Shown here piece by piece: positions 12,901 through 24,473 of a stretch of 64,000 bases of DNA. How positions within the stretch are numbered: position 1 is the stretch's first letter; each line of letters begins with the position of its first letter. Below the pieces are notes generated by a model. It saw nothing but the letters and a program-made list of their open reading frames with translations, was not told the DNA's origin and searched no databases. The stretch spans positions 1 to 64,000 of the forward strand of contig NC_071670.1 in the NCBI RefSeq assembly GCF_028554725.1. The letters are read 5' to 3'. Origin of the DNA: Zeugodacus cucurbitae. Lineage: Eukaryota > Arthropoda > Insecta > Diptera > Tephritidae. The position numbers and the translations under genes were made by a program.

Positions 12901-15900
12901 GAATTCTATTTATACATGTTGGTGCTATCGAGCACTAACTTTTTCATCCATCCACCATCACTCCACGATCACCAGGAGCGCGACAATCACCAAAAACCGA
13001 TTTTTTCACTTTGACGCGCTCTTGAGGATCGGGTGCGTCCGGGTGGTGGCTCAAACGCTTTGGGCCACCTAGTAGGTTCCATTGGCTACCATTAGAGCCA
13101 TTGGTAGCGAACTTAGCGTCACCAGGAGCGCGACAATCATATGAGTACCATAAAAACCGATTTTTTCACTTTGACACGCTTGGACACGCTCGTGAGGATC
13201 GGGTGCGTCCGGGTGGTGGCTCAAACGCTTTGGGCCACCTAGTATGTTCCATTGGCTACCATTAGAGCCATTGGTAGCGAACTTAGCGTCACCAGGAGCG
13301 CGACAATCACATGAGTACCATAAAAACCGATTTTTTCACTTTGACGCGCTCGTGAGGATCGGGTGCGTCCGGGTGGTGGCTCAAACGCTTTGGGCCACCT
13401 AGTAGGTTCCATTGGCTACCATTATAGCCATTGGTAGCGAACCTAGCGTCACCAGGAGCGCGACAATCACATGAGTACCATAAAAACCGAATTTTTCACT
13501 TTGACACGCTCGTGAGGATCGGGTGCGTCCGGGTGGTGGCTCAAACGCTTTGGGCCACCTAGTAGGTTCCATTGGCTACCATTATAGCCATTGGTAGCGA
13601 ACCTAGCGTCACCAGGAGCGCGACAATCACATGAGTACCATAAAAACCGAATTTTTCACTTTGACACGCTCGTGAGGATCGGGTGCGTCCGGGTGGTGGC
13701 TCAAACGCTTTGGGCCACCTAGTAGGTTCCATTGGCTACCATTTGAGCCATTGGTAGCGAACCTAGCGTCACCAGGAGCGCGACAATCGCACGAGTACCA
13801 TATGTCGATGGTCACCCAATGATGCACCTTTGGTGGTCACTGGCGGATGGAACGGATGCACTAGGTGGATGGAATTCTATTTATACATGTTGGTGCTATC
13901 GAGCACTAACTTTTTCATCCATCCACCATCACTCCACGATCACCAGGAGCGCGACAATCACCAAAAACCGATTTTTTCACTTTGACGCGCTCTTGAGGAT
14001 CGGGTGCGTCCGGGTGGTGGCTCAAACGCTTTGGGCCACCTAGTAGGTTCCATTGGCTACCATTAGAGCCATTGGTAGCGAACTTAGCGTCACCAGGAGC
14101 GCGACAATCATATGAGTACCATAAAAACCGATTTTTTCACTTTGACACGCTTGGACACGCTCGTGAGGATCGGGTGCGTCCGGGTGGTGGCTCAAACGCT
14201 TTGGGCCACCTAGTATGTTCCATTGGCTACCATTAGAGCCATTGGTAGCGAACTTAGCGTCACCAGGAGCGCGACAATCACATGAGTACCATAAAAACCG
14301 ATTTTTTCACTTTGACGCGCTCGTGAGGATCGGGTGCGTCCGGGTGGTGGCTCAAACGCTTTGGGCCACCTAGTAGGTTCCATTGGCTACCATTATAGCC
14401 ATTGGTAGCGAACCTAGCGTCACCAGGAGCGCGACAATCACATGAGTACCATAAAAACCGAATTTTTCACTTTGACACGCTCGTGAGGATCGGGTGCGTC
14501 CGGGTGGTGGCTCAAACGCTTTGGGCCACCTAGTAGGTTCCATTGGCTACCATTATAGCCATTGGTAGCGAACCTAGCGTCACCAGGAGCGCGACAATCA
14601 CATGAGTACCATAAAAACCGAATTTTTCACTTTGACACGCTCGTGAGGATCGGGTGCGTCCGGGTGGTGGCTCAAACGCTTTGGGCCACCTAGTAGGTTC
14701 CATTGGCTACCATTTGAGCCATTGGTAGCGAACCTAGCGTCACCAGGAGCGCGACAATCGCACGAGTACCATATGTCGATGGTCACCCAATGATGCACCT
14801 TTGGTGGTCACTGGCGGATGGAACGGATGCACTAGGTGGATGGAATTCTATTTATACATGTTGGTGCTATCGAGCACTAACTTTTTCATCCATCCACCAT
14901 CACTCCACGATCACCAGGAGCGCGACAATCACCAAAAACCGATTTTTTCACTTTGACGCGCTCTTGAGGATCGGGTGCGTCCGGGTGGTGGCTCAAACGC
15001 TTTGGGCCACCTAGTAGGTTCCATTGGCTACCATTAGAGCCATTGGTAGCGAACTTAGCGTCACCAGGAGCGCGACAATCATATGAGTACCATAAAAACC
15101 GATTTTTTCACTTTGACACGCTTGGACACGCTCGTGAGGATCGGGTGCGTCCGGGTGGTGGCTCAAACGCTTTGGGCCACCTAGTATGTTCCATTGGCTA
15201 CCATTAGAGCCATTGGTAGCGAACTTAGCGTCACCAGGAGCGCGACAATCACATGAGTACCATAAAAACCGATTTTTTCACTTTGACGCGCTCGTGAGGA
15301 TCGGGTGCGTCCGGGTGGTGGCTCAAACGCTTTGGGCCACCTAGTAGGTTCCATTGGCTACCATTATAGCCATTGGTAGCGAACCTAGCGTCACCAGGAG
15401 CGCGACAATCACATGAGTACCATAAAAACCGAATTTTTCACTTTGACACGCTCGTGAGGATCGGGTGCGTCCGGGTGGTGGCTCAAACGCTTTGGGCCAC
15501 CTAGTAGGTTCCATTGGCTACCATTATAGCCATTGGTAGCGAACCTAGCGTCACCAGGAGCGCGACAATCACATGAGTACCATAAAAACCGAATTTTTCA
15601 CTTTGACACGCTCGTGAGGATCGGGTGCGTCCGGGTGGTGGCTCAAACGCTTTGGGCCACCTAGTAGGTTCCATTGGCTACCATTTGAGCCATTGGTAGC
15701 GAACCTAGCGTCACCAGGAGCGCGACAATCGCACGAGTACCATATGTCGATGGTCACCCAATGATGCACCTTTGGTGGTCACTGGCGGATGGAACGGATG
15801 CACTAGGTGGATGGAATTCTATTTATACATGTTGGTGCTATCGAGCACTAACTTTTTCATCCATCCACCATCACTCCACGATCACCAGGAGCGCGACAAT

Positions 15901-18900
15901 CACCAAAAACCGATTTTTTCACTTTGACGCGCTCTTGAGGATCGGGTGCGTCCGGGTGGTGGCTCAAACGCTTTGGGCCACCTAGTAGGTTCCATTGGCT
16001 ACCATTAGAGCCATTGGTAGCGAACTTAGCGTCACCAGGAGCGCGACAATCATATGAGTACCATAAAAACCGATTTTTTCACTTTGACACGCTTGGACAC
16101 GCTCGTGAGGATCGGGTGCGTCCGGGTGGTGGCTCAAACGCTTTGGGCCACCTAGTATGTTCCATTGGCTACCATTAGAGCCATTGGTAGCGAACTTAGC
16201 GTCACCAGGAGCGCGACAATCACATGAGTACCATAAAAACCGATTTTTTCACTTTGACGCGCTCGTGAGGATCGGGTGCGTCCGGGTGGTGGCTCAAACG
16301 CTTTGGGCCACCTAGTAGGTTCCATTGGCTACCATTATAGCCATTGGTAGCGAACCTAGCGTCACCAGGAGCGCGACAATCACATGAGTACCATAAAAAC
16401 CGAATTTTTCACTTTGACACGCTCGTGAGGATCGGGTGCGTCCGGGTGGTGGCTCAAACGCTTTGGGCCACCTAGTAGGTTCCATTGGCTACCATTATAG
16501 CCATTGGTAGCGAACCTAGCGTCACCAGGAGCGCGACAATCACATGAGTACCATAAAAACCGAATTTTTCACTTTGACACGCTCGTGAGGATCGGGTGCG
16601 TCCGGGTGGTGGCTCAAACGCTTTGGGCCACCTAGTAGGTTCCATTGGCTACCATTTGAGCCATTGGTAGCGAACCTAGCGTCACCAGGAGCGCGACAAT
16701 CGCACGAGTACCATATGTCGATGGTCACCCAATGATGCACCTTTGGTGGTCACTGGCGGATGGAACGGATGCACTAGGTGGATGGAATTCTATTTATACA
16801 TGTTGGTGCTATCGAGCACTAACTTTTTCATCCATCCACCATCACTCCACGATCACCAGGAGCGCGACAATCACCAAAAACCGATTTTTTCACTTTGACG
16901 CGCTCTTGAGGATCGGGTGCGTCCGGGTGGTGGCTCAAACGCTTTGGGCCACCTAGTAGGTTCCATTGGCTACCATTAGAGCCATTGGTAGCGAACTTAG
17001 CGTCACCAGGAGCGCGACAATCATATGAGTACCATAAAAACCGATTTTTTCACTTTGACACGCTTGGACACGCTCGTGAGGATCGGGTGCGTCCGGGTGG
17101 TGGCTCAAACGCTTTGGGCCACCTAGTATGTTCCATTGGCTACCATTAGAGCCATTGGTAGCGAACTTAGCGTCACCAGGAGCGCGACAATCACATGAGT
17201 ACCATAAAAACCGATTTTTTCACTTTGACGCGCTCGTGAGGATCGGGTGCGTCCGGGTGGTGGCTCAAACGCTTTGGGCCACCTAGTAGGTTCCATTGGC
17301 TACCATTATAGCCATTGGTAGCGAACCTAGCGTCACCAGGAGCGCGACAATCACATGAGTACCATAAAAACCGAATTTTTCACTTTGACACGCTCGTGAG
17401 GATCGGGTGCGTCCGGGTGGTGGCTCAAACGCTTTGGGCCACCTAGTAGGTTCCATTGGCTACCATTATAGCCATTGGTAGCGAACCTAGCGTCACCAGG
17501 AGCGCGACAATCACATGAGTACCATAAAAACCGAATTTTTCACTTTGACACGCTCGTGAGGATCGGGTGCGTCCGGGTGGTGGCTCAAACGCTTTGGGCC
17601 ACCTAGTAGGTTCCATTGGCTACCATTTGAGCCATTGGTAGCGAACCTAGCGTCACCAGGAGCGCGACAATCGCACGAGTACCATATGTCGATGGTCACC
17701 CAATGATGCACCTTTGGTGGTCACTGGCGGATGGAACGGATGCACTAGGTGGATGGAATTCTATTTATACATGTTGGTGCTATCGAGCACTAACTTTTTC
17801 ATCCATCCACCATCACTCCACGATCACCAGGAGCGCGACAATCACCAAAAACCGATTTTTTCACTTTGACGCGCTCTTGAGGATCGGGTGCGTCCGGGTG
17901 GTGGCTCAAACGCTTTGGGCCACCTAGTAGGTTCCATTGGCTACCATTAGAGCCATTGGTAGCGAACTTAGCGTCACCAGGAGCGCGACAATCATATGAG
18001 TACCATAAAAACCGATTTTTTCACTTTGACACGCTTGGACACGCTCGTGAGGATCGGGTGCGTCCGGGTGGTGGCTCAAACGCTTTGGGCCACCTAGTAT
18101 GTTCCATTGGCTACCATTAGAGCCATTGGTAGCGAACTTAGCGTCACCAGGAGCGCGACAATCACATGAGTACCATAAAAACCGATTTTTTCACTTTGAC
18201 GCGCTCGTGAGGATCGGGTGCGTCCGGGTGGTGGCTCAAACGCTTTGGGCCACCTAGTAGGTTCCATTGGCTACCATTATAGCCATTGGTAGCGAACCTA
18301 GCGTCACCAGGAGCGCGACAATCACATGAGTACCATAAAAACCGAATTTTTCACTTTGACACGCTCGTGAGGATCGGGTGCGTCCGGGTGGTGGCTCAAA
18401 CGCTTTGGGCCACCTAGTAGGTTCCATTGGCTACCATTATAGCCATTGGTAGCGAACCTAGCGTCACCAGGAGCGCGACAATCACATGAGTACCATAAAA
18501 ACCGAATTTTTCACTTTGACACGCTCGTGAGGATCGGGTGCGTCCGGGTGGTGGCTCAAACGCTTTGGGCCACCTAGTAGGTTCCATTGGCTACCATTTG
18601 AGCCATTGGTAGCGAACCTAGCGTCACCAGGAGCGCGACAATCGCACGAGTACCATATGTCGATGGTCACCCAATGATGCACCTTTGGTGGTCACTGGCG
18701 GATGGAACGGATGCACTAGGTGGATGGAATTCTATTTATACATGTTGGTGCTATCGAGCACTAACTTTTTCATCCATCCACCATCACTCCACGATCACCA
18801 GGAGCGCGACAATCACCAAAAACCGATTTTTTCACTTTGACGCGCTCTTGAGGATCGGGTGCGTCCGGGTGGTGGCTCAAACGCTTTGGGCCACCTAGTA

Positions 18901-19841
18901 GGTTCCATTGGCTACCATTAGAGCCATTGGTAGCGAACTTAGCGTCACCAGGAGCGCGACAATCATATGAGTACCATAAAAACCGATTTTTTCACTTTGA
19001 CACGCTTGGACACGCTCGTGAGGATCGGGTGCGTCCGGGTGGTGGCTCAAACGCTTTGGGCCACCTAGTATGTTCCATTGGCTACCATTAGAGCCATTGG
19101 TAGCGAACTTAGCGTCACCAGGAGCGCGACAATCACATGAGTACCATAAAAACCGATTTTTTCACTTTGACGCGCTCGTGAGGATCGGGTGCGTCCGGGT
19201 GGTGGCTCAAACGCTTTGGGCCACCTAGTAGGTTCCATTGGCTACCATTATAGCCATTGGTAGCGAACCTAGCGTCACCAGGAGCGCGACAATCACATGA
19301 GTACCATAAAAACCGAATTTTTCACTTTGACACGCTCGTGAGGATCGGGTGCGTCCGGGTGGTGGCTCAAACGCTTTGGGCCACCTAGTAGGTTCCATTG
19401 GCTACCATTATAGCCATTGGTAGCGAACCTAGCGTCACCAGGAGCGCGACAATCACATGAGTACCATAAAAACCGAATTTTTCACTTTGACACGCTCGTG
19501 AGGATCGGGTGCGTCCGGGTGGTGGCTCAAACGCTTTGGGCCACCTAGTAGGTTCCATTGGCTACCATTTGAGCCATTGGTAGCGAACCTAGCGTCACCA
19601 GGAGCGCGACAATCGCACGAGTACCATATGTCGATGGTCACCCAATGATGCACCTTTGGTGGTCACTGGCGGATGGAACGGATGCACTAGGTGGATGGAA
19701 TTCTATTTATACATGTTGGTGCTATCGAGCACTAACTTTTTCATCCATCCACCATCACTCCACGATCACCAGGAGCGCGACAATCACCAAAAACCGATTT
19801 TTTCACTTTGACGCGCTCTTGAGGATCGGGTGCGTCCGGGT

Positions 19842-19890
19842 GGTGGCTCAAACGCACCAAAAGAGCGTACAATCAATCACATGAAAAGGG
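19842..19890. other. Right edge of the satellite array
   Basis: Identity with the repeat stops after AAACGC at 19855, which is inside the loop of the hairpin. The next bases (ACCAAAAGAGCGTACAATC, then ACATGAA) resemble the start of the next monomer (CACCAGGAGCGCGACAATC, ACATGAG) with small differences. The edge therefore looks like a deletion from the hairpin loop to the next monomer start, followed by a few tens of decayed bases, and then unique AT-rich DNA. Confidence 0.7.
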
Positions 19891-20084
19891 ATGCGGAAGA
19901 GTGAGCGAGGCTACTTTACTACAGTTGTTATAGTACTACTATCACTTTTCTGCAGTCCTTCTATAAAAGCCTCCCCTTACCCCCACCCACCTACTGTAGA
20001 GTCGTGTTTACTGTTAATGTTGTTTATTTTTGTTTGTTAGTATTATAGTTGTTTACTTACCTGTTCGTCCGTGCTTTAAAACTA

Positions 20085-20185
20085 ATTTTCTAAAACTGCC
20101 TAATCCTGGATTCGAACTCGCTACCTCTAATATATGCCTACCAACTGCTATGCTGTGAGCTACTCCAGGTAATGGCGGCGGTGGT
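20085..20185 (-). repeat. tRNA-like fragment (SINE head or tRNA pseudogene)
   Basis: On the minus strand there is a B-box-like GAGTTCGAATCCAGG, preceded at a plausible distance by TAGCTCA and GCAGTTGGTAGG, which resemble a split A box. The terminal stems do not pair well and no clean cloverleaf forms, so a functional tRNA is unlikely. It could be the head of a tRNA-derived SINE, or chance. Confidence 0.25.
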
Positions 20186-20562
20186 TTGGAAATTCTTTCA
20201 TATGTTACACTTGATATATTTTCTTTTACGTGTAGATGATTTGGTTTAAAACCGTGCTGAAGTTACAATGTTGACATATAGGGGGAAACTCAGATAGTCA
20301 ATGGTAAGGAACCGAGGAAGGTATATGATGTGAGAGATCGACGGTTCGTTTCTCACTGTGATAAAACTTTGATTCATTGTGAATGTGAATTAGACAATTG
20401 GTTTTTATTTTTACGCAAAGCGTTTGAGAGAACTGAGAACAACAGACACAAAGGGAAAAGGGTGTTCTCACCTCAATTCTCCATGTGCTTACTTATTAGG
20501 ATCTACATTTGCAATTTAAGATAGATAATTTATACAAATTTATAAATTAACATAATTACTAA

Positions 20563-20860
20563 TTAAAAATATATTTTGACCCAATTTTTATTAAAATTAA
20601 TAAGAAAAATATGTTTATGATGAGCGTCGAACCTAGGGAATTCGATAGATATGTTTGTATGCAAAGTAGGAAAATATGTATGTGTGAATGTACATATGTA
20701 TGATAATTCACTGAATAGATTTTGCGATAATTCGCCTATTAATGGTACGCAATTCTGAAAGTCATATGATATATAGATATATATATAGATATGTAGTACA
20801 TACATACATACATATTCATAAATATTTTAAATTGATTTAATTTTCTTTCTTTTTTTTCAT
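20563..20860. other. AT-rich spacer with short simple repeats
   Basis: AT-rich sequence with TACA/TATA runs (about 20760-20815) and a T-rich tract just before the mobile element. No gene is visible. The open frames here read into the simple repeats and have no coding character. Confidence 0.6.
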
Positions 20861-20864
20861 TTAA

Positions 20865-22036
20865 TTATACTCTCGCAACAAATGTTGCTAAAGAGAGTAT
20901 TATAGTTTTGTTCACATAACGGTTGTTTGTAACACCTAAAACTAAACGAGTTAGATATAGGGTTATATATACTAAAGTGATCAGGGTGAAGAGTGGAGTT
21001 CAAATCCGAATGTCTGTCTGTCCGTCCGTCCGTCTGTGCAAGCTGTAACTTGAGTAAAAATTAAGATATCTTGATGAAACTTGGCACACTTATTTCTTGG
21101 CACCATTGGAAGGTTGCTTTCGAAAATGAGCAAAATCGGACCACTGCCACGCACACAAAATGGCGAAAACCGAAAACACATAAAAAGCCATAACTAAGCC
21201 ATAAATTAAGCTATGGAAATAAAATTTAGTATGAAGGATCGTACTATTAAGGGGCATATTTGGATGTAATTTTTTTGGGTAAGTGGGCGTGGCCCCGCCC
21301 CCTACTAAGTTTTTTGTACATATCTCGCAAACCAATAGAGCTATATAAACCAAACTTTCTGCAGTTGTTTTTTTTTTAGCCACTTCCTAATACAGTCCAA
21401 AAATGAAAGAAATCGGATCATAACCACGCCCACCCCCTATACAAAAGTTAGGTTGAAAATTACTAAAAGTGGGTTAACTCACTAACGAAAAACGTCAGAA
21501 ACACTAGATTTCACATAAGAAATGGCAGATGGAAGCTGCACTCAGATTTTTTTACAAAATGAAAAATGGGCGTGGCGTCACCCACTTTTGGGTCAAAAAC
21601 CATATCTCAGGAACTACTCGGCCGATTTCAATGAAACTTGGTTTGTAATAGTTTCCTTACATCCCAATGATATGTTGTGAAAATAGGCCAAATCGCTTCA
21701 CAACCACGCCTACTTCCTATATACCAGAACTTTGAAGTCGGTCTGAATCGTTTACTTTACAATATATAAGTTAAGCGCTAGTGAAGATATCGGTGCAGAA
21801 CTTTGCACAAATACTATGTTAATAGTGTGGCAGCCCCATTCTAAAAATCGCCGAAATCGGACCATAGGTTTTTAAGGTCCCATATATCGAACACGAGGAC
21901 CTCGGTGCTTCTAACCTAATATTATGAATATGTGGGTCAAATTGTGTATTATATAATATAAATAAAGTTAAATAAATAAATTGCGAGAGTATAAAATGTT
22001 CGGTTACACCCGAACTTAGCCCTTCCCTACTTGTTT
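20865..22036 (+). mobile_element. DINE-like (Helentron-related) non-autonomous element, near full length
   Basis: The left end TTATACTCTCGCAACA is followed by its inverted partner GTTGC...GAGAGTAT. About 130 bp in lies a GTCY tract (GTCTGTCTGTCCGTCCGTCC, near 21010-21037). Then come tracts with CCACGCC-type motifs and AAACTTGG. A second inverted copy of the end (TTGCGAGAGTATA, 21981-21993) and a hairpin (GTTCGG...CCGAAC, 21998-22015) precede the right end in a T run. This order of terminal dyad, GTCY microsatellite and 3' hairpin is the layout of Drosophila DINE-1/INE-1 and related Helentron derivatives. The family assignment is from memory. There is no transposase. The open frames inside are accidental. 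Confidence 0.75.
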
Positions 22037-22337
22037 TTAATTATTTTTTGCTAATTTTTAATTAATATTAATATAATAAACCATTATAATAAACCATTTC
22101 ATTACAAGCTTTTTAAGTTAACTTTTATATATATCTGATTAAAAAAGTTAGTCTTATTCTCTAATTATTTATATAAAATAAGTAATACATACATATATGA
22201 TACCATTATTGATTAATTGATTTGCCGTCGGCAATTTTCGCAACATGTGTATGATCATATATTTTTACTACCATACGCGTGCACAATGTGCATACGTGTA
22301 TATATTACTCTATATGTAACTAGTTTAGTTTTATCAC

Positions 22338-22401
22338 TTACAAACAACCGTTATGTGAAAAAACTATCTAACTATCTTAATAACTTTGTTACGAGAGTAT
22401 A
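22338..22401 (-). mobile_element. Inverted 5'-end fragment of the same DINE-like family
   Basis: TTACAAACAACCGTTATGTG, then AACTAT, then ACGAGAGTAT match the reverse complement of the left end of the 20865 element, with a short internal loss. It is a fragment of a second copy lying in opposite orientation about 300 bp from the right end of the first. Confidence 0.7.
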
Positions 22402-22744
22402 AATGATAACGATCGTGGACCGCGATCCAAACAACACGACAAATAAAAAACGCGCAAATGGCCCGACAAATCTGACCACAGCATATTCAAAGATCAAGTG
22501 CTATTTTTTTACAAATCAAAAATCTTGCCCTATTAAAGAGACTAATATTATTAATTTACGTATTTTTCTGTATGACGTCTAATTTTCCCGAAAATACAAC
22601 AGTCGGCAAGATAAGTTTTACCTCGCTCATGTTAAAACAACGAATAAACAATATTACTGAGCGCTTTTAGATCGATTTGATTAATATTCGGTTCACTTGA
22701 AGGAGGAGATTTTAAACAATAACATTACTAAGTCAAGTTAGTGT

Positions 22745-22845
22745 TAGTTGTTGTTGTAGTGGCACAAAATAATTCTCAAATAATGCTTCCAAGTTGACAG
22801 CCCGATATAAATCCGGGAATGCTCCGATTGCGTATGCCAGAAGGA
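22745..22845. repeat. Degenerate copy of a dispersed fly repeat
   Basis: GTTGTTGTAGTGGCA, then GACAG, then CGATATAAATCCGGGAATG, recalls a dispersed element common in higher-fly genomes (GTTGTTGTAGTGGCA ... CCGGATATAAATCCGG). The match is from memory and the boundaries are unclear. Confidence 0.4.
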
Positions 22846-23099
22846 ATTTTTAAAATAGCTGCACTATAACTCAAATAATTTAAAAACAGAACCAATACAA
22901 ACACGAAAAACTGAGACTTCCTGTTAAGAATATTTCAATCAAAGTGGACTAAATTCTTATTCGAATTTAGAAACGTAAGCAAATATTTTTAATCAACATT
23001 CGTACATTAGTATATTTACACACAGATAAATATTTAAACAAAAATGAATATGCAATCCGAGACAATAAATTATTTTCCATGAAAACGATTAAGAACGGT

Positions 23100-23801
23100 C
23101 TCGACGATTCAAACCAAATGTCTAGGCTTTGTTCGAACTATTTAATAGACGGTTTGTGCGAAGTTTGAACAAAATCGGTTGAGCGGTTCTTCATTTATCT
23201 ATATTCATATTGCTGTTCGTTAGTATCGCTAAAACTCGACAACGGCTGAACCGATTTGTATAATTTTAGTCTTGAAATGTTCGTGGAGATCAAGAGAAGA
23301 TTTAAAGTCAGTGAGAAAAGTTAGAATAATTGTCGGGAAAATCCTAAGGACAACCCTTTCCTTTTTCCCACACAAACGCTATCTAAATAATATGTACATA
23401 CATATATGTAAATGATAATACGGCCTCAAAATGGCATTGCGTTGGCTCTCGCATCTACTGGAAAGAATTGGTAAACTTCTGCTAAGAATTGGAAATGGCA
23501 AATTCCAGTTGGTGCTTCCAAAGGTTTGATATCAATTCCACCTGCCATTTGTCAATTCACTTCATCGAAAGATGAACTCATCGCGAATGTTTAACCGAAC
23601 ATTGACCAAAATTATCGTAACTACGATAGGTTGAGTGCACGCGCAATTTTAGCTATATTTTTACTACCGGAACAGAAAGCAAAAATTTAAAAAAATTTAG
23701 AAAAATCACAAATAAATATTTTCCACACAATATAAACTCCACTTTGTTTTCTTTTCAAAACAAATAACTTCGCGCAGAGCAACGTCTGCGGGGTCAGCTA
23801 G
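23100..23801 (+). mobile_element. Non-autonomous Helitron, 3' terminus clear, 5' end uncertain
   Basis: The right end is a 6-bp hairpin CGCAGA/TCTGCG (within 23771-23790) followed by GGGGTCAG and the terminal CTAG at 23798-23801, with T as the next base. This is the canonical Helitron 3' end inserted before T. Upstream text (ACGGCTGAACCGATTTG, TTAGTCTTGAAATGTTCGTGG near 23240-23290) is typical of insect Helitron derivatives as I remember them. I could not fix the 5' TC end; 23100 is only an estimate. Confidence 0.65.
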
Positions 23802-23817
23802 TTATTTATAAAGCGAA

Positions 23818-24340
23818 ATGTCCGCTCAGGAGGTACGCAATGAAATCATACACCAATACTTATTAAAGAACTCACTGTTTTCGCTGATGATGATGCAAAT
23901 TTGCGCAGCTACGAACAAATGGCTTGGTCCATCTTATATACGTAACCATCGCAATTTAAGCACCAACAGTCATGAGGTGCGGAGGCGCATAGAAGGATTA
24001 CAGGAAAAAATCGCTGTCGATAATAATTTGGAGTATGCTGAACATCTGGGCAGACTGCGATGAGATCATACAACATCCGCTCTATAAGGACCATTACGAA
24101 GGTGATATAGAATGGTCATTTTTGGATTTTCTAATATCAGTTGCAAAAAATCCAACTGTTGCGTTATGTAGAAATAAAGAAAAAATTGATAACCTCTTAA
24201 TGGAGCATGTTGAACTTTTGCGTGAGAAAAGTGCTGAAAATGATACCGAGTATTGGAAGAAGGTTCTAGAGGAAGATTTTATACTATTGGAACGCTCTTA
24301 TAGGAGTTCTTCAGAATTGAGTGTTAATTCATTGATTTAA
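23818..24340 (+). pseudogene. Frameshifted N-terminal fragment resembling gamma-tubulin complex component 5 (Grip128-like)
   Basis: Three reading frames must be joined. The first starts at the ATG at 23818 (MSAQEVRNEI). About 23866-23942 reads in the +2 frame with FADDDANLRSYEQMAWSILY. The first frame resumes with HRNLSTNSHEVRRRIEGLQ and reaches a stop at 24061. The third frame runs to 24340 with DEIIQHPLYKDHYEGDIEW and FLISVAKNPTVALCRNKE. The pattern AW S, then HR.L..NSH.V, IEGL.EK and the later helix recalls the N-terminal region of TUBGCP5, a subunit of the ring complex that nucleates microtubules. No introns are seen and only about 170 codons remain, out of a protein usually near 1000. 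Frames 24400-24473 may hold a further scrap (YWSDAIIDVLMGFYEDSE). The gamma-tubulin assignment is from memory. It could be another protein. Confidence 0.55.
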
Positions 24341-24473
24341 TATAAAATTCTTAGTATTTGTTTTGAGAATTATTTCTGATTTTTACTATTTCGCTTAAAG
24401 TACTGGTCGGATGCAATCATAGACGTGCTTATGGGGTTTTATGAGGATTCCGAAATTGGTTCGTTATCCTTAA

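Larger units (their letters stand above)
1..19855. repeat. Satellite DNA array, 971-bp higher-order repeat, about 20.4 copies
   Basis: Every landmark recurs at exactly 971 bp (for example 225, 1196, 2167 and on to 19645), and I saw no base differences between the copies I compared. One unit contains six related monomers, marked by the motif GGAGCGCGACAATC at 21, 181, 352, 502, 672 and 832 and again at 992; the spacings are 160, 171, 150, 170, 160 and 160. The array is visibly richer in G+C than the rest of the window. Short open frames of 66 and 74 codons recur once per unit on opposite strands, overlap each other and look like nothing known, so I treat them as chance. The array continues past the left edge. 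I do not recognise the family. Pericentromeric, telomeric or rDNA-spacer origins are all possible. Confidence 0.97.

Noticed and set aside
1..19855. A CRISPR array or coding tandem repeat
   Set aside because: There are no spacers between repeats, the unit is 971 bp, and the flanking gene is an intron-rich animal gene.
33..19884. Repeated 66- and 74-codon open frames on both strands of the satellite, one pair per unit
   Set aside because: They are copies of one chance frame in a tandem repeat, run antiparallel over the same monomers, and have no known domain, start context or coding signature.
20330..20524. 64-codon plus-strand frame right of the array
   Set aside because: No recognisable protein, and no splice or promoter context; consistent with chance in AT-rich DNA.
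20981..21383. Minus-strand frames of 66 and 97 codons in the DINE-like element
   Set aside because: They read across the GTCY tract and element-specific text; these elements are non-coding.
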